NCBI GenBank assembly: GCA_028280415.1 | Contig: JANQLV010000061.1 | Coordinates: forward strand, 124,001-188,000 | Length of the DNA: 64,000 bases | Origin: Saprospiraceae bacterium | GTDB taxonomy: Bacteria > Bacteroidota > Bacteroidia > Chitinophagales > Saprospiraceae | Reading direction: 5' to 3' | Part shown: piece after piece, positions 27,406 to 36,169 of the stretch | Numbering within the stretch: position 1 is the first letter of the stretch | Layout of the letters: each line of letters opens with the position of its first letter | Program-made: the position numbers and the translations under genes | Notes under the pieces: model-generated | Database searches by the model: none | Told to the model about the DNA's origin: nothing | What the model saw: only the letters and a program-made list of their open reading frames with translations

Positions 27406-28146
27406 TCAAAAACGAAAGAAGTCATTGAGTTTATTATTCACCAATTCTTTATAGCTTCTGCCGATGGGGATAGTATGTGATCCAATAGTAATATCCCCGG
27501 CGGAGAATGCGGAAATTTTATCTATGGGGACTAAAAAAGATCGATGCACTCTCAGAAAATTATACTTTTGAAATTGTTGAACCATATTCTGTAAATGCCC
27601 TCGGGTGACCAAATAGCCGGATGTTGTATGGATTTTGCAATAGTCTTTCAGACTTTCTATGTATAAAATATCATCGATGTACACCCTGACCATTTTCTTG
27701 TTTTCATTAAAAAATAAATAGGGCCTGTGGTCTTGCTTTGGAGAAGGAGCAAGATCATTAATGGGGATTGATAATGAAGATGTTTGTTTATCCAGTTTAT
27801 TGACTGCTTTTAAAAAACGGGAAAAAGTAATGGGCTTTAAAAGATAATCAACAACATCCAGTGCAAAAGCATCGATTGCATATTGATCATAAGCAGTGGT
27901 AAGGATAACTTTTGGACCCTGATGCAGGGATTTTAGAAAATCAATTCCTTTCAATCGAGGCAGATGTATATCCAGAAACATTACATCAATATGCTGTTTG
28001 CGCAAAACCTCCAAAGCCTGAAGCGCATCCGTACTGGTCGCTTTCAAATCCAGAAAAGGCACCTGGGCAATGAAATCTTCCAGTACTTCCGTTGCCAGCG
28101 GTTCATCTTCTACAATTAAACAATTTAAAGTCTTTTTAAAACTCAT
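27406..28146 (-). CDS. LytTR response regulator
   Basis: A 246-residue protein: receiver domain (IVEDEP at 11-16, phospho-acceptor Asp59 in MFLDIHLPR, conserved Lys in YLLKPITFSRF), then a LytTR DNA-binding domain (about 145-243: YIESLKDYCKIHTTSGYLV, FLRVHRSFLVPIDKI). Its start overlaps the end of the LytS-type kinase gene by 11 bp, so they form a pair. Confidence 0.9.
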   Translation of the reverse strand: MSFKKTLNCLIVEDEPLATEVLEDFIAQVPFLDLKATSTDALQALEVLRKQHIDVMFLDIHLPRLKGIDFLKSLHQGPKVILTTAYDQYAIDAFALDVVDYLLKPITFSRFLKAVNKLDKQTSSLSIPINDLAPSPKQDHRPYLFFNENKKMVRVYIDDILYIESLKDYCKIHTTSGYLVTRGHLQNMVQQFQKYNFLRVHRSFLVPIDKISAFSAGDITIGSHTIPIGRSYKELVNNKLNDFFRF

Positions 28147-29185
28147 GAGTCTTTTTGATCCTTAATTCTACCGAATATAAATTATCTTTTTGAATTACTT
28201 CCAGCCTGTGATTTTTTCCATAGATCAGTTCGAGTTGTCTCCGAATATTTTTCAGACCTATCCCAAGCCCTTTGGTTTCGATATCTTCAATTTTTTGATT
28301 GCTTATTTTAAAAAATAAATCTGTTCCGTCAGCATCCAATTCGATTTGGATTTTCGGATTGGATCGACTTTCACTGGCCCCGTGTTTAAATGCATTTTCC
28401 ACAAAAGGTAACAGGGAAAGTGGTGCAATTACCTGTTGGGGATTTTTCATTTTTACATCAAAAAATAGTTCCAGGCGATTACCATAGCGCAAATGTTCCA
28501 GCGCAATATAATCTTCGAGTACTTTAATTTCTTTTTCGAGGGGAATTTTATCCTGGTGGCATTCTTTTAAAATAAAGCGGATCAAGCCCGATAATTTTAC
28601 GATAGAATCCTCGGCCTGTGGATCGTTTTTCCTGACTTGACTATAAATATTATTTAAGGTATTAAAAAGAAAATGTGGATTAGTTTGAGCTTTTAGATAT
28701 TTTAACTCTGTATTGATTTTTTCCTTTTGAATCGCACTTGTTCTCTTTTCATGCTCGATACTCTTTTTTAATAATTTAATGGCAGAAGCCAGACCAAGAG
28801 CAGGAAGAATCTCGGTCAGACTATAAATAAACCTGGAAATGGCGAATACATTGAAAGAGGGACTTTCACCGTAAAGTAAATTAGACATCGGGCTCACCAT
28901 GGAGCGATAACCAATTAAAGACAAAACAATGATGATCAGGAAATAAAAAATGAGTTTAAAATATTGTCGACTCTTAAAATATCTGGGGATTAAAAAATAA
29001 AACAAAAAATAAAAAGGGATTACTTTCCAGGGCAGAAAAGCCAGTTCGTTGAACCAATAACGAACAAAGCGTATAAAAAGTGGATACTGCATATCCGAAG
29101 CTGCGGCAAAAAATATTTTTGAAACTGCATATAAGAGACTAAAGCAGAGCCAGAAAAGTAAATGTTGGATAATTCTACCGGACAT
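28136..29185 (-). CDS. LytS/YehU-type sensor histidine kinase
   Basis: A 349-residue kinase with four predicted membrane helices in the first 145 residues, a short coiled segment, then a His_kinase domain (AQTNPHFLFNTLNNIYSQ, with the phosphorylated His) and an ATPase (PFVENAFKHG, GLGIGLKNIRRQL). There is no separate sensor domain, so the signal is probably felt in the membrane. Partner: the overlapping LytTR regulator. Confidence 0.9.
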   Translation of the reverse strand: MSGRIIQHLLFWLCFSLLYAVSKIFFAAASDMQYPLFIRFVRYWFNELAFLPWKVIPFYFLFYFLIPRYFKSRQYFKLIFYFLIIIVLSLIGYRSMVSPMSNLLYGESPSFNVFAISRFIYSLTEILPALGLASAIKLLKKSIEHEKRTSAIQKEKINTELKYLKAQTNPHFLFNTLNNIYSQVRKNDPQAEDSIVKLSGLIRFILKECHQDKIPLEKEIKVLEDYIALEHLRYGNRLELFFDVKMKNPQQVIAPLSLLPFVENAFKHGASESRSNPKIQIELDADGTDLFFKISNQKIEDIETKGLGIGLKNIRRQLELIYGKNHRLEVIQKDNLYSVELRIKKTHEF

Positions 29186-29520
29186 AGTGTAAAGTTCAAA
29201 TTTTCTGCCGATATCCGATAGTACCTTGCGATGAATGGGAAATTATTTCACCTAAATAACCGCTTTATACCTTTCAATAGCATTGGTCCATACTTATAAG
29301 TGTTCTGTATGCTTTGATTTTCGCTTCTTCGCTTTTTAAAATCGAAAAAGGAAAGGGCACATAATTTTGGATTATTAGAAACAGACAATTTCTGCTGGTC
29401 CTTTGCTTGATGACTTAAAACAACCACAATCAGAGATTTAAGATTGTATCTGCATTGAATACAAATAAGCAAACCAAGCGGATCGATTGCCGGTTTTCAG
29501 TTTTTAAAATTAAAAATAAG
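29186..29520. other. Divergent intergenic region
   Basis: 335 bp between the kinase start and the FG-GAP protein start. The preceding in-frame ATG at 29455 would put 22 charged residues before the signal peptide and is rejected. No clear operator is seen. Confidence 0.4.
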
Positions 29521-31293
29521 ATGAAATTATTTCCACTACATTTGATTCTCTTGATATTTCCGGTCTCTTTAATTGAGGCGCAAACTTTTGTCGAAGCTGC
29601 CGGCCCTGTATGTAATACGATAAGCGATAGCCGGAGCAGCAATTTTCTGGATATCAATAACGATGGTTGGTTGGATGTATTTATATCTAATGGCTTGCAA
29701 ACCGGGCAGGCAGATTTTTTATATATCAATGATGGCACAGGGAATCTAATCGAAAATACAGAGATGGAAATTGTTACTGCTCTAAATCCCGCCGATGGCG
29801 CTAGTTTTGCAGATTTTAATAATGATGGACACATTGATGGCATGGTAAGCAGTTGGCATGGAGCAGAGGATCTGCTTTACCTCAACGATGGAAACGGTCA
29901 GCTTAATTATCATGCGAATGCCGGAATTGTATCGGGTAGTTATGCCGAGACGGCCACTTTTGGCGATTATGATAATGATGGTTGGCTGGATATTTATGTA
30001 ACCAATAGTGGAAACACACAGAAAAATTATTTGTACCGCAATCTGCAAAACGGAAACTTCGAACAAATGATTGATCATCCGCTTGCAAATGAACTAAAGT
30101 TAAGCAGAGCGGCAATCTGGGGAGACTTCAACGGAGATCGCTATCTCGATCTTTTTGTAGCGAATGAGTCAAATGCAACAAATGATTTGTACTACGGTTC
30201 AGCTTCCGGCAATTTTACCAAACAACAAGAGGGTAGTATCGTTAACAGTGCAAAAAGTTCTATCACGGCCTCCTGGGGAGATATTGATAATGATCTGGAT
30301 TTTGACCTCTTCGTTGGGAATAGCGGATATTTTGCGCCCGTACAGGATCAGATTTATATTAATGAAGGACAAAATTTTGAAGAGCGAGTAACTGGCGTAG
30401 AAGTAGAAAACAATGCCTGTACTTTCGGTTCTGCTTTTGGTGATTATGATAATGATGGTGATCTGGATTTATATGTAGCGCATGGATTTTGCAGTTCCAA
30501 TTTAGCGAATCGTCTTTTCCAGAATAATGGAGATGGAAGTTTTACGGATGTATCAGCAATACTTGTAGCTAATGATGAGGTTTGTTCATTCGGGGCAGCC
30601 TGGGGCGATGTAAATAATGATGGTTTTTTGGATTTGCTGGTAGCCAACTGTAAAAACAGTAGTTCTGCTACGGAGCAAGCCAATAAGCTTTTGATAAACC
30701 AGGGGAATGATAATCACTGGCTAAAAGTCAATTTAAAAGGCACTTTGTCCAATAGGGATGCAATCGGAGCGAAGGTTTTTGTAAAAGCGACTATCGATGG
30801 GCAGGAAGTATGGCAGCTCAGACAAGTCAGCTCCCAAACCGGTTACGCCGGACAGAACAGTATGGTTTTGCATTTCGGCTTGAAAAATGCCACCAAGGTA
30901 GATAGTGTATTGGTACAATGGCCCGCGGGTGGAGATCAGGTTCTAACAGATATTGATATTGATCAAAGCATTTTGATTGAAGAGTCTATTGTCAATAGTA
31001 CCAATGATGCCGCTCATGCCAATTGGATAGACCTGACAATCCTGCCAAATCCGGTTGCGGAAGAGGAACAGCAGGTTTTACTCGAAATCAAAAATCAATC
31101 TAATACGAGCCAAGGGGTAATAAATATTTTTGATTCGATTGGTGTTAAAATAATGCAGAGAGAAATCGCTTTACTCCCCGGAATAGAAAAGCAAAGTATT
31201 TTGCTGGACAAGCTTAAATTAGCTCCGGGGACCTATTTATTGACACTACAAATAGGTGCTGAACGAATTATAAAAAAAATAGTGATACAATAG
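29521..31293 (+). CDS. FG-GAP/VCBS beta-propeller with ASPIC/UnbV domain and C-terminal sorting-like domain
   Basis: A 590-residue secreted protein. After a Sec signal (ending IEAQ) come seven or so calcium-binding repeats of the type DxNxDGxxD (DINNDGWLDVFISN, DYDNDGWLDIYV, DYDNDGDLDLYVAHG), an integrin-alpha-like propeller. The ASPIC/UnbV domain follows near 425-500 (DAIGAKVFVKATIDGQEVW, VLVQWPAGG). The last 80 residues look like a T9SS-type domain (LPNPVAEEEQQVLLEI, LAPGTYLLTLQ). Likely a surface adhesion or polymer-binding protein. Confidence 0.85.
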   Translation: MKLFPLHLILLIFPVSLIEAQTFVEAAGPVCNTISDSRSSNFLDINNDGWLDVFISNGLQTGQADFLYINDGTGNLIENTEMEIVTALNPADGASFADFNNDGHIDGMVSSWHGAEDLLYLNDGNGQLNYHANAGIVSGSYAETATFGDYDNDGWLDIYVTNSGNTQKNYLYRNLQNGNFEQMIDHPLANELKLSRAAIWGDFNGDRYLDLFVANESNATNDLYYGSASGNFTKQQEGSIVNSAKSSITASWGDIDNDLDFDLFVGNSGYFAPVQDQIYINEGQNFEERVTGVEVENNACTFGSAFGDYDNDGDLDLYVAHGFCSSNLANRLFQNNGDGSFTDVSAILVANDEVCSFGAAWGDVNNDGFLDLLVANCKNSSSATEQANKLLINQGNDNHWLKVNLKGTLSNRDAIGAKVFVKATIDGQEVWQLRQVSSQTGYAGQNSMVLHFGLKNATKVDSVLVQWPAGGDQVLTDIDIDQSILIEESIVNSTNDAAHANWIDLTILPNPVAEEEQQVLLEIKNQSNTSQGVINIFDSIGVKIMQREIALLPGIEKQSILLDKLKLAPGTYLLTLQIGAERIIKKIVIQ

Positions 31294-31437
31294 TTTTCTG
31301 GACAAGAGACCAGGAATACACAAAGAGATATAGGGTTATACAGAAAGCAGGAGTGAAACCGTTTTAATATGTTTCAACTCAGGTGTTTTTGTTTTTTGCA
31401 TTGTTATGAATAAAAGGGCTGTGTCCAAAATTATTTA

Positions 31438-31590
31438 TTAATTCAGGATAACCCGACAATTCATACAAACCACATCCAGCGTATTTTTTTTACCGGGTAT
31501 AGGTTCTACGCTGGTCATACAAAACTGCAAATACTGGGGCGGGATTACTTCCTGCCAGATTTCTTCAAGTTCCTTTAATCGTTTTTTCAT
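31438..31590 (-). CDS. 50-residue protein with CxxC, downstream of hemN
   Basis: ATG at 31590 to TAA at 31438, 50 residues: starts MKKRLKELEEIWQEVIP and ends VVCMNCRVILN, with a CMNC pair and a third Cys (QFCMTS). It begins 10 bp after the hemN stop on the same strand, so it is almost surely co-transcribed. No family is recognised. A metal or redox role is a guess from the Cys spacing. Confidence 0.55.
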   Translation of the reverse strand: MKKRLKELEEIWQEVIPPQYLQFCMTSVEPIPGKKNTLDVVCMNCRVILN

Positions 31591-31600
31591 ATTAACTATT

Positions 31601-32956
31601 TCAAACTACCTGACTAAATACTTTCTCTTTTACCGGTTGCTGTTTTAATTTCTGATCAAAAGGCATACAAATATTTCTGATGAATGGAATACCTGCATCG
31701 CTTACCTTAATGCTTTTTTTATCAATAGTAATTAAGCCATCTGCTTCATAGGCCTGCAATTCAGACAAAATACCTTCGACTACCGCAGCGGGTAGCTTAC
31801 AATGAGTGAGCTCCGTTTCATTCTGACACATCAGTCGTAAGATGTGTTTGCGTATATATTGATCTTCTGTACTAAGTTCATGACCACGAAGAATCGGGAA
31901 TTGTCCGGCCTTGACCATTTGCTGATAAGACTCAATGCGTTTTTCATTCTGACTAAAAGCTGTCCAGCTATCGCTAATGGAGGATGCACCCAGACCAATC
32001 ATTAAGCCGGTACTAACAGGAGTGTATCCCATGAAGTTTCTATGCAAGGTTCCATTTTGCTTGGCCTGGAATAAAGGGTCAGAAGTCAGTGCAAAATGAT
32101 CCATGCCAATTTCCTGATAGCCGGATTCAACCAGCAGTTGACAACCTAGTTCATAAAGTTTTCTTTTGTCGACACCCAAAGGCAGATCGGACTCTGCATA
32201 AGCCCTCTGCCCGGGACTGACCCATGGTACATGCGCGTAGCTGTAAAATGCAATACGGTCCGGGCGTAGCTGATTGGTCCGGGCAATTGTTTGCTTGATA
32301 TGCTTCGGGGTTTGTAGCGGAAGACCAAAAACCAGATCGAAATTAATAGAGGTATATCCGAGTGCCCTGGCTTGCCGGTTTACCCGTTCTATACTTTCAT
32401 AGGGCTGGTGGCGATTGATGATTTTTAAAATTTCATTGTCAAAATCCTGTACACCTATGCTCAGGCGACGGAAGCCGAGTTGGTACAAGGTCTCTAAATG
32501 CTCATATGTGGTACTGGCAGGGTGTACTTCGAAACCAAGCTCGGCATCTGGTGCAAGATTGGCATTCTTAGTAATACCCTGAATTAAATGTTTTAGGTTT
32601 TCCGGAGCAAAAAAGGTTGGCGTTCCGCCCCCTAAATGTATTTCTTTGATAACAGGTTTTTGGTCGAAGATATCCAGATACAATTGCCATTCCTTGAGCA
32701 GACTTTCGATGTAAGGCATTTCGACTTTGTGGTTTTTGGTAATGCGTTTATTACAACCACAAAAAGTACACATACTTTCACAATAAGGCAGGTGAATATA
32801 GAGACTAATGGCCGGTTCTTTACGGAAAGCTGTTTTAACATGACTGATCCAGTCGGTGGCTTTTAAGGGATCTTTTTGCCAGAAAGGTACCGTTGGATAG
32901 CTCGTATAGCGGGGAGCCTGAACATTATATTTTTGCAATAATTCGGAACTCGTCAT
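31601..32956 (-). CDS. hemN: Oxygen-independent coproporphyrinogen III dehydrogenase
   Basis: A 451-residue radical SAM enzyme. The cluster motif is C59-x3-C63-x2-C66 followed by Cys68 (PYCESMCTFCGCNK), as in true HemN and unlike HemW. GGGTPTFF and RLSIGVQDF are the SAM-binding and barrel motifs. It converts coproporphyrinogen III to protoporphyrinogen IX without oxygen, supplying heme for the cbb3 oxidase encoded nearby. The start overlaps the DUF2892 gene stop by 4 bp. Two FNR-like boxes lie upstream of that gene. Confidence 0.93.
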   Translation of the reverse strand: MTSSELLQKYNVQAPRYTSYPTVPFWQKDPLKATDWISHVKTAFRKEPAISLYIHLPYCESMCTFCGCNKRITKNHKVEMPYIESLLKEWQLYLDIFDQKPVIKEIHLGGGTPTFFAPENLKHLIQGITKNANLAPDAELGFEVHPASTTYEHLETLYQLGFRRLSIGVQDFDNEILKIINRHQPYESIERVNRQARALGYTSINFDLVFGLPLQTPKHIKQTIARTNQLRPDRIAFYSYAHVPWVSPGQRAYAESDLPLGVDKRKLYELGCQLLVESGYQEIGMDHFALTSDPLFQAKQNGTLHRNFMGYTPVSTGLMIGLGASSISDSWTAFSQNEKRIESYQQMVKAGQFPILRGHELSTEDQYIRKHILRLMCQNETELTHCKLPAAVVEGILSELQAYEADGLITIDKKSIKVSDAGIPFIRNICMPFDQKLKQQPVKEKVFSQVV

Positions 32957-33168
32957 TGAGTAACAGGTTTTTCAATCGTAGAAATATTAAACAGATGATA
33001 GATAGGTGAATAAGCAATGATGATTGTGATGGCTAAAAAAGCACTGATAACAAAAGCCGTGTTCGCCCAGTACATCGGAATATCATATCCTAAAAAAGAA
33101 AAACCCAGAAGCAGGTCAATTGCAACGAAGCGAATGATCCGATCGGTTATACCAAGATTTTTTTTCAT
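32953..33168 (-). CDS. DUF2892-type small membrane protein
   Basis: The ATG at 33168 is chosen because the longer frame would need a TTG at 33189. The 71-residue product starts MKKNLGITDRIIRF and has two membrane helices (DLLLGFSFLGY, FVISAFLAITIII), the layout of the DUF2892/YgaP-tail family. It forms the first gene of the hemN transcript. Function unknown; the family often accompanies redox or sulfur genes. Confidence 0.75.
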   Translation of the reverse strand: MKKNLGITDRIIRFVAIDLLLGFSFLGYDIPMYWANTAFVISAFLAITIIIAYSPIYHLFNISTIEKPVTQ

Positions 33169-33217
33169 TTCGTGATGGTTTATTTGCAAACATAGATGAA
33201 TCCCCCTTTATAAATGA

Positions 33218-33251
33218 TGATAATGATCAAATTAAAAGATGATAAAAATCA
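33218..33251. promoter_or_regulatory. Paired FNR-like boxes, hemN/ccoI divergent promoter
   Basis: TGATAATGATCA (33218-33229) and TGATAAAAATCA (33240-33251), 22 bp apart centre to centre. From the proximal box, a -41.5 position gives a hemN-operon start near 33182, a leader of about 14 nt. The other direction serves ccoI. Confidence 0.75.
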
Positions 33252-33286
33252 TTTTTATCCTGCCCCACTTGTGCGATTCTTGTACC

Positions 33287-35725
33287 ATGAACCAAATATC
33301 CAGTGATAGCTATTTGCGGAAAACTTCCGGGCAAACAAACTGTTGCCATTGTGGAGATATTTGTGATACAGATGTGATTGTTCTGGAGGGGAAACCCTTT
33401 TGTTGTGAAGGATGTAAACTGGTTTATACAATTCTAAATGAAAACGGGCTGGATAATTTCTATAATTTAGAAAAACTACCGGGGGTATCTCAGAAAAACA
33501 GAACGAGTGAAAATTATGCTTACCTCGATGATCCGGACACTATTGCCAAGCTGATTGACTTTACAGATGGTACGCAGACCCGGATTCACTTTTTGCTACC
33601 CGACATTCATTGTGTGGCCTGTATCTGGTTATTAGAGAACCTGTACCAGCTTCATAAAGGAGTAATCCGTTCGAGGGTTGATTTTCTGAAAAAAGAAACC
33701 AGCATTACCTTTTCCAATCAGGATATAACGCTCCGTCAGTTAGTCGAATTATTGAGTAAAATTGGTTATCCTCCAAGGGTTAATCTCAATGATCTGGATA
33801 AGGAAAAAATGCCGGCAGTCAACCGCTCGTTTTATTATAAAATCGGAGTAGCGGGTTTTGCTTTTGGTAATATTATGCTCCTGAGTTTTCCAGAATACCT
33901 CGGGGTTAATATATCTGAAAGTCAAGACTTTATCCTGTTTTTTGGCTATCTTAATATCCTGCTTAGCCTTCCCGTGGTTTTTTATAGTGGTTGGGATTAT
34001 CTGCGCTCTGCCTGGCTCGGTTTGAAGCAAAAGCAACTCAATATAGATGTCCCGGTATCTTTAGGTATTCTGGCGATCTTTTTGAGAAGTCTTTATGAGA
34101 TATTAAGCCATAGTGGTGCCGGTTATTTGGATTCGCTGGCCGGCCTGATCTTCTTTTTATTAATTGGAAAATGGTTTCAAAAAAACACCTATAGCCGTAT
34201 TTCCTTTGATCGGGATTATAAGTCTTATTTTCCGATTTCTTCCATGTTGAAAAAGGAGAACAGGGAAATTCCTGTAACACTGGATAAAATAAAAATAGGA
34301 GATACCCTTTGCATTCGGCACGGTGAATTGATTCCTGCTGATTCGGTATTGGTATCAGGTGAGGCAAAGATCGATTATAGCTTTGTTACCGGTGAGTCGG
34401 ATTATGTTAAAAAACTAAAGGGAGATCAGCTATACGCCGGAGGGCGGCAAATGGGAGGATTAATAGAGCTGGCCGTTGTAAAAAAAGTCTCGAATAGCTA
34501 TCTCACACAACTTTGGAACGAAGATACTTTTGAAAAAGAACGCAGCATCCATACCGTCAGTCGTTTAGCAAACAAGGTTGCGGGTGTTTTTACGGTTCTG
34601 ATTCTTTTGGTAGCATCGGCAACACTCATATACTGGTTGCCAGTCGATACAGCTAAAGCAGTCAATGCTTTTACGGCTGTATTGATCATTGCTTGTCCCT
34701 GTGCGGTGGCACTGAGTATCCCCTTTACTTTCGGAAACCTCGTGCGCGTCCTCGCTAAACAAAATATCTATTTTAAAAATATAAATGTCATTGAATCTCT
34801 GGCTAAGGTGGACCATATTGTTTTTGATAAAACCGGAACAATCACGAGTTCGAAAGACAGTGAAATGGACTATAAGGGAGAGCCTTTGTCGGAAAGAGAA
34901 AAACACATGGTCTATACCCTGACCAGCCACTCTGCTCATCCATTGAGTCAAAAACTGAAATCGACGTTCGATTTTGAAAAGCCCTTGACCCTTAGCAATT
35001 ATCAGGAAATAAAAGGCCAGGGGATTTCAGCTAAAGTGGATGGGCATGATCTTCGGATTGGTTCTGCTGTTTTTATTTTAAAGAAAACAGACAAAGACAG
35101 TGTAAAACAAAATCTTTTCATCGAAATAGACGGGCAATATAAAGGAGCCTATACTTATCAGGCTCAATATCGAAAAGGTCTGGCAAAAGTAATTTCTATG
35201 CTGAAAAAACGGGCAAAGGTATCTTTGCTCAGTGGGGATAACGACCGGGAGAAAGACAAACTCTCTCCGCTTTTTACCAATCAGTTTTTTAATCGAAAAC
35301 CCGCTGAAAAACTGGCACATATAAAGCAATTGCAAGACCAGGGAGATAGAGTGGCCATGATTGGTGATGGACTTAATGATGCAGGCGCACTTAGTCAGAG
35401 TGAAGTAGGTATCGTGGTCACTGAACAAGCTTCCAATTTTACACCCGCCTGTGATCTTATCCTGGATGCCAGGCAGTTTGAATTGCTTCCACAATTAATT
35501 CGCTGGTCCGAACAAAGCATCCAAATTGTTTATGTGACTTATGTTATTGCTTTGCTCTACAATGTTATTGGTTTGAGTTATGCTGTACAAGGTTTATTAT
35601 CTCCGGTGATTGCAGCCATCCTGATGCCCCTTAGTTCAGTAACGGTAGTTTTGATAGGGGTAGGTTTAAGCGGGTGGATTGTCTATCGAAACAAAGGATC
35701 TGACCAGGTATATCCCGGCCCTTAA
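33287..35725 (+). CDS. ccoI: Copper-exporting P-type ATPase for cbb3 oxidase assembly
   Basis: The start at 33287 (MNQISSDSY) is preferred to one at 33239, which lies inside an FNR-like box. The 812-residue product has an N-terminal Cys-rich domain (NCCHCGDICDTD, FCCEGCKLVY), a heavy-metal-associated domain with CVAC, eight membrane helices, the metal-site CPC (ACPCAVALS), phosphorylated DKTGT, and MIGDGLNDAGAL. This CcoI/FixI layout supplies copper to the CuB site of the cbb3 oxidase encoded directly downstream. Confidence 0.9.
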   Translation: MNQISSDSYLRKTSGQTNCCHCGDICDTDVIVLEGKPFCCEGCKLVYTILNENGLDNFYNLEKLPGVSQKNRTSENYAYLDDPDTIAKLIDFTDGTQTRIHFLLPDIHCVACIWLLENLYQLHKGVIRSRVDFLKKETSITFSNQDITLRQLVELLSKIGYPPRVNLNDLDKEKMPAVNRSFYYKIGVAGFAFGNIMLLSFPEYLGVNISESQDFILFFGYLNILLSLPVVFYSGWDYLRSAWLGLKQKQLNIDVPVSLGILAIFLRSLYEILSHSGAGYLDSLAGLIFFLLIGKWFQKNTYSRISFDRDYKSYFPISSMLKKENREIPVTLDKIKIGDTLCIRHGELIPADSVLVSGEAKIDYSFVTGESDYVKKLKGDQLYAGGRQMGGLIELAVVKKVSNSYLTQLWNEDTFEKERSIHTVSRLANKVAGVFTVLILLVASATLIYWLPVDTAKAVNAFTAVLIIACPCAVALSIPFTFGNLVRVLAKQNIYFKNINVIESLAKVDHIVFDKTGTITSSKDSEMDYKGEPLSEREKHMVYTLTSHSAHPLSQKLKSTFDFEKPLTLSNYQEIKGQGISAKVDGHDLRIGSAVFILKKTDKDSVKQNLFIEIDGQYKGAYTYQAQYRKGLAKVISMLKKRAKVSLLSGDNDREKDKLSPLFTNQFFNRKPAEKLAHIKQLQDQGDRVAMIGDGLNDAGALSQSEVGIVVTEQASNFTPACDLILDARQFELLPQLIRWSEQSIQIVYVTYVIALLYNVIGLSYAVQGLLSPVIAAILMPLSSVTVVLIGVGLSGWIVYRNKGSDQVYPGP

Positions 35726-35789
35726 TCCACTCTTTAAACCCGCTTTCAGAAGCGGAGCACATCGACTGATATCAGGGGTTTTTATTCGT

Positions 35790-35823
35790 TGATAAAAATC
35801 ATCTTCAGTAGTGATTATTATCA
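35790..35823 (+). promoter_or_regulatory. Paired FNR-like boxes before the cbb3 operon
   Basis: TGATAAAAATCA (35790-35801) and TGATTATTATCA (35812-35823), centres 22 bp apart. A start about 41 bp past the second box would lie near 35859, leaving a leader of about 35 nt to ccoS. Confidence 0.78.
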
Positions 35824-35893
35824 ATCGGGAGGTTGACGCAAGTCATTCGAATAAGTTGCTGTCCGAGCTACCTTGCACTAAAAATAGATCAAC

Positions 35894-36058
35894 ATGTATA
35901 TCATCCTCTTTTTAATCATCATAAGTCTTTGTATTGCATTGGGTTTTTTGCTCGCTTTCTTTTGGGCAGTAAAAGACGGCCAGTATGAAGATGATTACAC
36001 TCCTGCGATGAGGATACTTTTTGAGGATCAAAAAACGGAAGAAAATGATAACAATTAA
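35894..36058 (+). CDS. ccoS: Cbb3 oxidase maturation protein CcoS
   Basis: A 54-residue protein: one membrane helix (MYIILFLIIISLCIALGFLL) followed by FFWAVKDGQYEDD and an acidic tail. The WAV..GQ.DD motif is the signature of CcoS, which is needed to insert heme and copper into the catalytic subunit. Immediately followed and overlapped by a 37-residue membrane peptide, then ccoNO. Confidence 0.88.
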   Translation: MYIILFLIIISLCIALGFLLAFFWAVKDGQYEDDYTPAMRILFEDQKTEENDNN

Positions 36059-36158
36059 GCTTTTATTCTATATGACTTTTGCCCTGTTTTTTCTGGGGGC
36101 AATCCTCATTGCCGGAATATTAAATAGACTTAAACCAACTCCAACTTTTAACCGCTAA
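36045..36158 (+). CDS. 37-residue single-helix membrane peptide
   Basis: The ATG at 36045 lies inside the ccoS 3' end (14-bp overlap, other frame). The product starts MITIKLLFYMTFALFFLG, continues as one membrane helix and ends LNRLKPTPTFNR. ccoNO begins 12 bp later. Position and size suggest a translationally coupled small partner of the oxidase. No family recognised. Confidence 0.55.
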   Translation: MITIKLLFYMTFALFFLGAILIAGILNRLKPTPTFNR

Positions 36159-36169
36159 ATCAATTTTAC

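Noticed and set aside
33239-33286. Upstream start for the copper ATPase
   Set aside because: It lies inside an FNR-like box and adds residues not found in CcoI.
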